Assembly: GCF_000002235.5 (NCBI RefSeq)
Contig: NW_022145597.1
Span: forward strand, 1,891,501 to 1,955,500
Reading direction: 5' to 3'
DNA from: Strongylocentrotus purpuratus
Taxonomy: Eukaryota > Echinodermata > Echinoidea > Camarodonta > Strongylocentrotidae
DNA: 64,000 nt
Below the pieces are notes generated by a model that searched no databases, was not told where the DNA came from, and worked only from the letters and a program-made list of their open reading frames with translations. A program made the translations under genes and the position numbers. Positions 13,180 to 24,900 of this stretch are shown piece by piece (within the stretch, counting starts at the first letter, position 1; the number at the start of each line of letters is the position of its first letter).

Positions 13180-16100
13180 TTATTATTATTTTTATTATTA
13201 TTATTATTTTTTTTTTTTTTTTTTTTTTTGGGGGGGGCACAAGCAGGGGCGTCGCCAAAGGTGGGGGGGGGTGTGGGGGGCTGCGAACACCCCCCCCCCC
13301 ACCTGTCAGGATATTGTCGGTAAAATTGCGCTGCCGTCGGGAAAAGAAGAAAAGGGGGAGGGAAAAAAAGAGAGGGAAAAAAAGAGAGGGAAAAAAGAGA
13401 GGGAAAAAAGAGAGGAAAAAAAAGAGAGGGAAAAAAGAGAGGGAAAAAAAGAGAGGGAAAAAAAGAAAGGGAAAAAAGAGAGGGAAAAAAAGAGGGAAAA
13501 AAAGAGAGGGAAAAAAAGAGAGGGGAAAAAAGAGAGGGAAAAAAGAAAGGGAAAAAAGAAAGGGAAAGGGAAGAAAAGAAAAAAAGAAAAGGAAAAGAAA
13601 AGAAAAAAAGAAAAGAAAGGAAAGGAAGGAAAAGAAAGGAAAGAAAAGAGAAGAAAGAAAAAAAACGAGGGAAGAGAGAAAAGAAAGGAAAAAAAAAAAA
13701 AGAAAAGGAAAAAAGAAGAAAAAAAAGTGAAAGGGAAACAAAAGAAACGAAAAACGGGGGATGAAAGAGAGGAGAGAGGGGGAGGTAAGAGTCTGAGAGA
13801 GGAGGAGTGGGAGTAAAAGAGAGAAGGGGGTTGTTGGGTGGAGTCGTCTCGTCGAGGGAGCAAGAAGACACGGGTAAATATGTTGCTGTGTCGGTCAGCT
13901 GTGTCGGTATTCTTGATCGATCCTCGTGTACTATATCAATGCAGAAGTTTGAAGTCGGTGAAATGTATATATATATATTGTCGGTCGGCCCGACAAGTTT
14001 TTTTTCCCTATGGCTGAATGTGAGAACTTTCTTATCCGCTGTGATGACTTCGAGAGGACAAAACTACAATACTTGTATTTTTTCGAAGTTTCACTTTTCT
14101 ATAATATCAGCTAAAGAAATCAGAGGTTTGTAAATTTTCGGGAAACTAAATTCAAACAAGGTTTAAGAGTCAACAACGGTACGACGAATCGTCTTCCTTT
14201 CTTTATTGTGATGAAACGCCAAAAATTCAGCGCTTCGCGCGGAAGGGGCAACTTCATTTAGACGAGTCGAGAATGGTACGACGAATCGTTTTCTTTCTCT
14301 AATAATTTAAGGAAACGTCAAAGCTTCCGCGCTTTGCGCGAGAGTGGGAAACTGACTTCAGACAAATATGGCATATTAAAAGTCGAAACCGGTTCAACAA
14401 CGAATCGTGTTCTTTCTCTAATAATTTGAGGAAACGTCAAAGCTTTCGCGCTTCGCGCGAGGGGAGGAAACTGAATTCAGATGAATAGGGCTTAATAAGA
14501 TTCGAAAACGGTACGAGGAATCGTCTTCCTTTCTCATTATTGTGATGAAACGCCAAAAATTCCGCGCTTTGCGCGAAAGGGGGAAAACTTCATTAAGACG
14601 AGTCGAGACGGTACATCGAATCGTCTTCTTTCTCTAATAATTTTTCGCACTTCGCGCGAGTGGGGGGAAAACTGAATTCAGATGAATAGGGCTTATTTAG
14701 AGTCGAAAACGGTAAAACGAATAGGTTTCTTTCTCTAATAATTTAAAAAAACGTCAAAGTTTTCGCGCTTCGCGCGAGAGGGAGAAACTAAAATTAGATG
14801 AATAGGGCTTATAAGATTCGAAAACGGTACGAGGAATCGTCTTCCTTTATCTATATTTGTGATGAAACGCCGAAATTCCGCGCTTTGCGCGGAAGGGGAA
14901 AACTTCATTAAGACGAGTCGAGAAAGGTTCGACGAATCGTCTTCTTTCTCTATAATTAAGGAAAAGTCAAAGCTTCCGCGCTTCGCGCGGGAGGGGGAGA
15001 AACTGAATTCAGACAAGGATTAAGAGTGGAGAACAGTACACCGAATCGTCTGCTTTTTCTCATAATTTTATGAAACGTCAAAGCTTCCGCGCTTTGCGCA
15101 GGAGGGGCGGGAACTGAATTCAGAAAAGGATAAACAGTCGAGAACGGTACAGCAAATCGTCTTCTTTTTTATAATAATTTAATGAAACGTCAAAGCTTTC
15201 GCGCTTCGCGCGGGAGGGGGAAAACTTCATTCAGCCAAGGATTAACAGTCGAAAACGGTACAATTTATCGTCTTCTCTTCCAAATAATTTAAGGGAACGT
15301 CTAAGCTTCCGCGCTCTCGCGCGGGAGGCCCATCAACCACACCCCCTAATGAGCGCGCTTTTAAGTGATTCTCTTGCTCACTACCGCCCCTCCCTAAAAT
15401 GAGATCCTAGCTCCGCGCCTGCATTAAAAATATATAGCTATGATGCTGACTAAATGAATAAATAATTCGTATATTTATGTCGTCGAGGAAAATGACAATT
15501 TTTCGCACTTGCAAGTACTATAGATAGTCCATAGGAAAAACAATTTAGCTTCGGACCCAGGTCTACACACCCCCCCCCCCACTGAAAAAGGTTCTAGCGA
15601 CGCCCTTGGGCACAAGCGCCCCTCCCCCTACCAGTACGCCTGTGCCATCAGGCTCAATTCATGCTTAAGTGCAGGTAGATGCTCGCACAGTTAAAACTTG
15701 AACTATGTATTTTTATGCCTCCGTTACGAAGTAGCCGAGGCATTATGTTTCGGGTTGTCCGTCCGTCCGTCCGTCCGTACGTCTTGTACGTACGTCTGTA
15801 CGTACGTCCCGTTCTCGTGATCACGTTATCTGAAGAACGGATCAATGGATTCCTACCAAACTTTGGTCAATATATGTATTCTAGCAAAGTCGATGAACTG
15901 ATTAGATTTTGGGGTCACGAGGTCAAAGGTCAAAGGTCACAGGGCTCATTATGTATGCAAAAACAGCTCGTGATCGCGTTATCTGAAGAACCGATTGATG
16001 GATTCCTGCCAAACTTTGGTCATGTATGTATCTTGTAGAGTCGATGAACTGATTAGATTTTGGGGTCACGAGGTCAAAGGTCAAAGGTCACAGGGCTCAT

Positions 16101-19100
16101 TATGTATGCAAAAACGGCTCGTGATCGCGTTATCTGAAGAACCGATTGATGGATTCCTGCCAAACTTTGTCATGTATGTATCTTGCAGAGCCAATGAACT
16201 GATTAGATTTTGGGGTCACGAGGTCAAAGGTCAAAGGTCACAGGGCTCATTATGTATGCAAAAACAGCTTGTGATCGCGTTATCTCAAGAACCGATTGAT
16301 GGATTCCTGCCAAACTTAGGTCATGTATGTTACTTGCAGAGCCGATGAACTTATTAGATTTTGGGTAACGAGGTCAAAGGTCAAAGTCACAGCGCCCATT
16401 ATGTATGCAAAAACAGCTTGTGATCACGTTATCATTAGAACAGATTGATGGATTCCTGCCAAACTTAGATCATTTATGTATCTTGCAGAGCCAATGAACT
16501 GTGTAGATTCTTGGTTCATAAGGTCCAAGGTCATGGGCTCATTAGTATGCAAAAATAGCTTGTGAACGCATTCTCATTAGAACTGACAGATGGATTACTA
16601 TTTAACTCTGGATATCTTGCAGAGCCAATGAGCTGAGTAGATATTAGGATCATGAGGTCAAAGTTCAAAGGGTCATATATGTATATGAGAAATTGTTTGT
16701 AATCACGATATTCTGAGAACCTGTTAATGGATTACAATTGAACTTGAATTTGAAAAATTTCTTCTGTTTTGGTTTGTAAAATTGCTCTATGACGGAGGCA
16801 TCATTTCGACTGCGCGCAGTCGAATTCCATCTAGTTACAACATATTTTGCAAAAGGTCACGGTTTGCCCAAAACATGTATATTATTCTTTTTTGCTTTGT
16901 TTGATCTTTAGGGACATCCGAGAATGTTTGAAACTTGACCCTGATCATAAAGAGTGCTTACCTCTTTATTCATTTATGAAGAAGATGAAAACTGCTGAAA
17001 AATATATCCGTGATGGAAGGTGAGCATTTATGACAATAATAATTGCATTTATTGTATTCAGAACTGCTAGTCCTCTGCCCTCCTTGCCTCCTAGTTCCTC
17101 TCCCCCTCTCTCTGTCCCTCTCAGTAATTTTCCTCTTTACCTTTTTATATGCAATATTTCATATGTATAAAATGTAACATTAATTGAATTTAAATTGTTT
17201 ATGTCTATAAATGTTTGTGTAGAAGTATGTTAGCCAACCACTATGACAGCAGCTACGTCAGTTTGGCTATTCTCATGTACATGTTCTATTCGCTGATATT
17301 CATTATCTCTTTTGTCTCCACATTTACTTAAATAAGTATAAACTTATAAGTATTAATATCATTGTGATGTTTTTAAATCTAAGGTATGATGAGGCTGTAG
17401 GCAAGTTAGAAGCATCAATAAAGGCTGCAGGGAAAGGAAGTGTTTATGAACTCAGGGCAAACACAAGGATATGCCATGCTTGTAGAATGGTAAGAATCAG
17501 ATCCATCTTTATACAGAGCTTGACCAACATGGTTTCATTAGGTCACACAACATGGTGTATATTCGTATACTTTGTGCTTGCCCAACTAAGCAGTATTCAC
17601 CATATTGTAACGAACTAGAAGCAGGTTGGCCAAACTCTGTATATCGATAGCACTGGTAAGAATGTATTCTTTTATTACATTCCTCAATGGAAGTAAATCC
17701 AGCTATCTGTACAGTGGAAACTCGGTGTAACAAGGACATTGGGACCATGCAAATTATGTTGGAATGTCAGTGTTTAAAAATATATATAGATAGTTGGAAC
17801 CAGTAAAACTGCCTTGTAATATCAGCTATCATGTTACATTACAGCTCTGTATATAAAATGTCTACTATGTTTCCAGATTTGGTTAATCTTCAATGAACAG
17901 TTTTTTTTTTTAACTCCTTCAATTAAGTAGTCCTCACGAAAGAAAGTGATAAACTCCTACAAAAAAGTTCTGCAATCAAGCATTAATATCTCCTTGCTAG
18001 TATATTGCCATGCTTGTCTTTTAGAAGTGAAATGTTAGAAAATGCATTGTTATTTTCCACAGTAAATTCTTCATTTGTTTTGGGGATAAATGCATTCTCA
18101 ACATTTCACTTTGGACTTGGCCCTGTAACTGAGTTTACTGCACATTTCCTATTATGTATTACCATAGATGTAAAATTTCATCTTCTTGATATCATGTGTC
18201 TAACTGAATATTTTCAGATTGTCAGCCCTTTTCCTTCCCCCTGTTGACTTGTATCCGTTGTGTGACTGCCTATTGTTGATGTGCTGTAGTCTTTTATTTT
18301 TCTCATATTTTCCCTCTTTCTCCCGTCTTGTAAAGATAATTAGTCAATCTACCATTGCTTCTTATAATATAACTCAACACTTAGCGTCTCCATTAAGAAA
18401 TGATATAGACCTAATACAATAATGTTGGCATAACCATCCTAGTTATGCTATTGCCTTAAAATGAACTTCCTACACTTTACGCTCCGAGACTGATGATCAT
18501 TTGTGCACATCGACCCAGAATGTTATTCTTCTCTCAGCCTTCGCTAATCCATATTAATTAACAAGTCATTTTATTCATTATTTAACATTATTACTCAATA
18601 TACTCATAATGCTTCCTAAAACTATTCTATTCATATAGTTTCCAAAAGTCATCTGCATCACTTTGATCCAATACTTCCTTCTTCAGAGAGATTACTGAGC
18701 CTGGGTCATCAGGGCAAACAGTTTATACAGAACTTCCTAAATCATCCCTAAAGGGGATTCCAGTAGCACAGGGAAAGTACTGTCTGAAATAATGCACAAT
18801 TTTATACAAGTCTTCCCTTGGTTCTTTGTCCAGCCTTCATGCTTTATAGACGGTCCCTTGATGCTAGTTTATATTTCCCTTGCAAACACATTATAAAATG
18901 ACAACTTTAAATGCAATCGTGTCACAACGATATGCGTGCAATGACGCACGTGTTTCTAAGGTTCAAACGATAGAGCCTCTCTTTGACTATCCAGAGCAAT
19001 TTGTAAGAAATCTGTAGCTTTTGAGATAGTGGAGATAGGTAGGGCGAAAGAAAGGCCCACAAAATGGCCCGAAACGGACAAAATGGCGCCTGGACGGTCA

Positions 19101-21917
19101 TGCATGAGCGATTCCGGAGAACGAAGAATTCAGTGACCTTGATGGGATGCTAGAGACTATGCCTGAAGTATGTATAAAGTTTGAAAAGAAATTGGGATAG
19201 AGTAAGGGACTTGGAAATGGCTCACAACCACTGCGTGCAAAACAAATGGGATTTGGGAGCATGACGAACCCGTGATGACGCGTGCTCTGGCACAGACGGT
19301 TGTCCATATATACTAACACAATCATGCAGTGCATATGGCGTCTAAAATGTCCCCTTGACAGATTAAAAATGCCCTGCGTATTGTAACTCGGGATGCGGTG
19401 GTGGTGTTTACTTTACCTGACTGCTAAGAAAGCATGAATGCTTGTAAGGAAGCAACCAGACGATCGACGGCTTTAGTTCCCCTCCGAGGGACCTGGCAAT
19501 GAGGATTAATGCCCCACCAAAGGGCACTAGCGCATCGACTTGGTTTCGAACCCGTTTCACCGGATTACGAGACCACTGCTCTACCGACTGAGCTATCGCA
19601 CCCCACTGCAAAATTTCAGGGAGAAAAAAGGATGGAAAGGGGTGAAAAGCAGTCTGATAAACTATTCTATTCAGCTTATCCAGTGGAACAACAACACATA
19701 AAGAGCATTTTCTTTCATTAGGAAAATAATACTTTTTCTTCGATTGCCTCACTCCTAGCTTCTAGATTGTTATTTAGAGTGGAAAGGGAACCTTGAGCAA
19801 GGAATTACTGCTTGCACGATTTTTCCTGTCACTTTATTGCACAGTTGTGAATATTCATGTATTCAAAGTATAACTAACATCTATACAAGATGATTAAAAA
19901 AAATCATTTAATGTATCAAATTTTATTTTGAGTTTTGGGGATGTTTTTTTAAAAGACCAAATCTTCCATGCAGTTAATACATGTACGTGTTATGTCTCGA
20001 CCAAAGCGGCAGATCACCTAATTCGTCTACGTGACGAATTCAATGTCTAGTTGTATTTGATATTGTATTTGTTATAGTACATTTGTTAGTGTATTTGTTA
20101 TTGTATATTTTATTTTATACAACACCTACGTGGATCCTTGTCATTTGATTGGAGGATTGTTGGTCACATGATATTCAATAGATGTTATATTGCACGGTCG
20201 TGCATTTTTGGCTATATGCGCCGTGCATTTTTGGTTATTATGCAGACTGCGTACCTCTCTGCCGTGCGCGCGCGTATCCCTGCGTGTATCTGACGCGACG
20301 GCAATCTGAATGTAATCGAGAAGGCTTGACTCCAACTTTGATTTATCTTTAATATGAGGAGTAAAGCATATTTGTTGATTAACGTTCTATGAGATCTTCT
20401 TCGATGTGGTATAATACAAAAAATGAATGTTTTTCATTCGTTCAATGGTGCGAATATTTTCATTCGTTTGAAAGATTAAAGGTAAAGACCAGTTATGGTC
20501 ATGCGATTGCATTGTGAAAGAAACGTTGTGGAATCGATCAGAAAAGGTTGATCATCTAGCATCTAGCATCTGCAAGGTTCTGGAATCATCAAAATGATAA
20601 GAAATTTGGGCCCATTCTTCGTAAAGTTACAAGCACTATACACAAAAAGATGTATATGGGACTACCATCTCTCACAGACCATGAGAGAAACAAATTTACC
20701 AAATATATGAATTAATAGGCGGTTTCCCGGCAAATTTGTTATCATCATGTATTAGTCAAAACATATTCTTTCACATGATTGGAAATGAGAGCTTCCATTT
20801 CATTTTTTTAAAATTGGGGCGTTTCCAATACTGGTCTTTACCTTAACGTTAATTCTATTCAACTCGGCTGACGCCTCGTGATTAGAATGTTACTCTTTCA
20901 ACTCATGAAAATATTCGCACTATTGAACTCATAACCATTCATTATTTGTATAATATTATATCTGTAACCGTGTATACCTCTTGTTAGTGAGGAGGAAGTA
21001 TTTCTTTCTTTTTGGCAGTGGACCTGGGTATTTTCCATGTAACTTCTTTGATATTCTTCCATCGAAATGAAGAGGACTTACCGTATATGATGTTATTATA
21101 CTTGACAGGGCCAAAAACTAACTAAAGCAATTGATATGTGTACACGGGTATTGAAAGATGATCCAGAGAATACGTACAGATGTACAATAGACAGAGCTGA
21201 GGCATATATCCAAGATGAAATGTATGAGGAAGGTGAGTGACGTAATATTAGACTTGATTGTATTCCAGCTCAGCTGTCAATTTTCATATAACAATAATGA
21301 TAATGATAATAATTGTTGTAATAATAATAATAAAGATACTATATAATACTTATAGTAAATGCTAATACTACTATATTACTACTACTACTACTAATAATAT
21401 AATATACTACTACTACTCTCATAATAATATTGATTAATATGTTTATGATCATTATTATTATTATGAGTAGTAGTAGTAGTATATCATGCATCAGCATCAT
21501 AATATTTTGTTAACCCAGGGAAGCCCCATCAGCTTCAATGCTGTTTTTTTCCTGAGGACCCTACAATTATTTATACCGCAGTGATTGCCAGGTACCGTGG
21601 TAGAGAGTGGCAACTGTGGATAAATGTCTTCCCAAAACACGTTAGGTGTAGGGATTACTATACCATGACACCTTCCCTCGTCAAAGAAGTGAATCCAACA
21701 TTGATTTGTACACTTACAAGGAATATGAACATTATACAAACTTGCAAATTTTGTCAAAATGGTTATGATCATATTGTAATATATTCTGTTTGATAAGGAT
21801 AGGAACAATACATCTGCTGTTGATGTTATACAAGATACAAGATATTTTATTTGGTCTTTGCAAACAAGTTACGTAGAAATTTGGTTTCCACTGGCGTTAC
21901 AGTCAGGGGCGTACGCA

Positions 21918-21949
<32 letters not shown>

Positions 21950-24900
21950 TGGTAAACGGACATTTTTTTTCTTCTTTTTTGGTGTCTCGAAATTTTAAAA
22001 TTTGACATTTTTCTTCGTTGGGGGGGGGGGGGGGGGGGTAAGGTCACCTTATTTAGGTTTGCCGTGGTATAATTTTTTTTTTTAATTTTTTTTTTAATAA
22101 TAAAAAATCAACAACAACAAAAAAAAAAAATCAAAGGGGGGGTGGGGGGTTTTAGGTTTTTTTAGGGGGGTTTACATACATAAAAAAACCAAAAAGGGGG
22201 GGGGGGGGTTGGAAAACCCCCCACCCCCCCCCCCCCCCCCCCCTGCGTACGCCCCTGGTTACAGTAATATTCAAGAAAATACATAATTACAAGAAATTAA
22301 TACATCACGTTTATATAAATAGATGAAATATGGATCAAATACATGCAAAAGATAATGAAGCGACACAAATGGTCATTGGTACTTCAAATCATGAGTTTAA
22401 AAAAAAGCCTTAGTCATTGGTATTTCAAATCATAATAGTTTCTGTATTAATTAAATTCCGACGCTGAAGTTTAACGTTTAACCTGTGAGTTGAATTTATG
22501 AATAGAGTCGGTTACAAAATATTGTCCCTATTTTCACGAAGTGACTGTAGTGAGGACAATAGTCACGCAATGACTATCTGAATCGTGAAAGGACGGTTGA
22601 GGTGGGGCGAAGTCGGATACCAGAAAGATTAAACGAATAAAATAAATGAAGTGGATGGGTATTGTCTTTCATGATTGCCCAGGCCTTATCAACAAATTGC
22701 TCAGTACAATGAGACTCGACTGAAGCTAATTCTACCCTAAGTATGCGCTGTGCTATTTTACGTGGCCTTTCCAATTTCTTCTTGTCCTGTTTTGAGAGAT
22801 TGCCAAATGAACATACACTGTCGCTCATATAGTTGGAATATTTCCAATTTATGGAATTATTTTGACAATGATTTATTCCAAATAGATCTAGATAATAGTA
22901 TACATTTTTAGATTTTATTGGTTTGCCAGTGTTTGTTTTGCGTGACTGCTAAAGCATGTGTATGCTACTATGCTTATCAACTAGGGGACCTACGCCCTTA
23001 AGTCATAAATGACAGTAATGAGGATTTATGCCCCACAAAAGGGCACTAAAATAGCACATCGACACGATTTTGATCATGGGGCCTCACATTTACGAGGTCG
23101 TTGCTTTGCCACTGAACCATGACTGTACGCAGCGGGGGCTAGGTTAGGGGGCAGCTCCCACAAATAAAAAAAAAGAAAAGAAAATGCAATAAATTATCAA
23201 TAATTCGTTGAATTTCTTCCCGGTCCCCAACAGAAAAAAATTGTTTTGTGTGCCCATGCCTTGAGCCATAATGCATGGCCGTAAAGAGAATTTTTTAATG
23301 TTGGGGACCGGGGGGGGGGAATTCAATGAATATTGATAATTTATTGCTTTTTTGTGTGTGGGAACTGCCCCCTACCCTAGCCCCCGCTGCGTACAGTCAT
23401 GGTTCAGTGACAAAGCAATGGCCTCGTAACTGTGAGTCCCCACTATACAAACCGTTTCAATGTGCTATTTTAGTGCCCTTTTGTGGGGCATTAATCCTCA
23501 TTACTGTCATTTATGACTTAAGGGGTCCCCTAGTTGATAAGCATAGTAGCATACACATGCTTTAGCAGTCACGCAAAACAAACACTGGCAAATTATTATG
23601 AGAATACTATATTACCCACATACCACGACAAAGCAAAGGGGGATTTAGTTCAAAAAGCTATACAAAATTAATTGTGAAGTGCGGGAGAATCTCTAAAGAC
23701 AAGCTCACTTACGATAGCAAATCGAAAGGGCCTCCCATGACCCCCCCCCCCCCCCCATGAGGAAAATTACTTTCCTTGCCATTAATTGTGCAGATAATGT
23801 TGTGTGAGATAATAAGAAATTTTGTTTATTAGATGAAGTACATGTACCTTCATTCCAGGTTTTACAGCATTTGCTTGAGTGGCATTTGTCCAAGCTTTAT
23901 TTCATCAAAGAAAATGGGTTAGGTATTGGGTTGTGATGAGGTTTAGCTTAGGGTTAGGATGAGCAGTAGGATTGGATAATGTCTTTAGTCAATGCTTGAA
24001 GTTATGACTTTGATTGGCAGTAGAGCAATAGTAACTGAAACACATGGTACTGGTTGATTAATATAGATGCTATTTGAGTGATTTGTATTTACATCAGCTT
24101 CTCTGCCCATTTTTATTTTTTCTCCCTTTCTTTTAGCTGTAAATGATTTCCAGAAAGCCAATTTGAAAGAAGAAGACGATATTCAAAGAACACGAGAGGG
24201 ATTAGATAGAGCGCAGAAACTTTTAAAACAATCCAAGAAAAGAGATTACTACAAAATATTAGGAGTCGGAAGGTAAGATCATATGAAATCAAAGCTTTTG
24301 TAATTTGATGATACATAGAGTTGCAAACATAAAATTGACTACCATTTAACTCTTTGATATTTAATGTAATGTTAAGAATGATACTTGATATTTAGGGTCT
24401 CTAAAATCCAAAATCCAAAATGAAAGATGAGCCCTCCTTGTCCACCTGCTCCTCCTTCCCTGCGCTTGCATGCTAATATTTGTATTTTGTTCCTTTAAAC
24501 ATACCTGGTTTCTTCTATATATCGCCTTGCATGAATGCAATACAAAATGAAGAAGTTCTTCAGTTGGCTATGCAATGGCATTCAGAACTTGGTGTAGTTT
24601 TAAACGTGACCAAGTTTCTTTCATACATCTTCTTGCAGAAATGCAGGCAAAAAGGACATATTGAAGGCCTATCGTCCGCGAGCTTTGCAATGGCATCCGG
24701 ATAAACATGAAGTAGGGCACGCAAAATGCAAAGCAGAGAAGAAATTCAGGGACATCGTTGATGCTAAAGAAGTACTCACAACCCCAGGTATGATACACTT
24801 TAATGCTACAATCACATACACAGTGGTAAACCAGCATGATTTGTAGTGTACTGAATGAATGGAAAATGGGGATGAGGAGCTTACAAAAATGTACTTGTGT

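Larger units (their letters stand above)
13244..15608. mobile_element. Non-autonomous hAT-like element (2.37 kb) with 8-bp TSD and internal arrays
   Basis: Left end CAGGGGCGTCGCCAAAGG and right end the complement of CAAGGGCGTCGCTAGAACC, flanked by perfect GGCACAAG at 13236-13243 and 15609-15616. The interior has a purine-rich tract (13343-13800) and about eleven ~110-bp array C units (14160-15330). No transposase reading frame is present; the Lys/Glu or Phe/Ser rich ORFs in the purine tract are composition artefacts. Confidence 0.88.

Noticed and set aside
13035..13871. Long Lys/Glu-rich and Phe/Ser/Leu-rich ORFs on both strands
   Set aside because: They arise from a polypurine tract inside a hAT element; all frames are open because of composition.
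15679..16348. ORFs encoding repeated DELIRFWGHEVKGQRSQG
   Set aside because: They follow the Helentron-like tandem unit and shift frame between units. There is no independent gene signal.
19520..19604. tRNA-Thr gene
   Set aside because: It is the head of a SINE whose body recurs at 22.9-23.6 kb.
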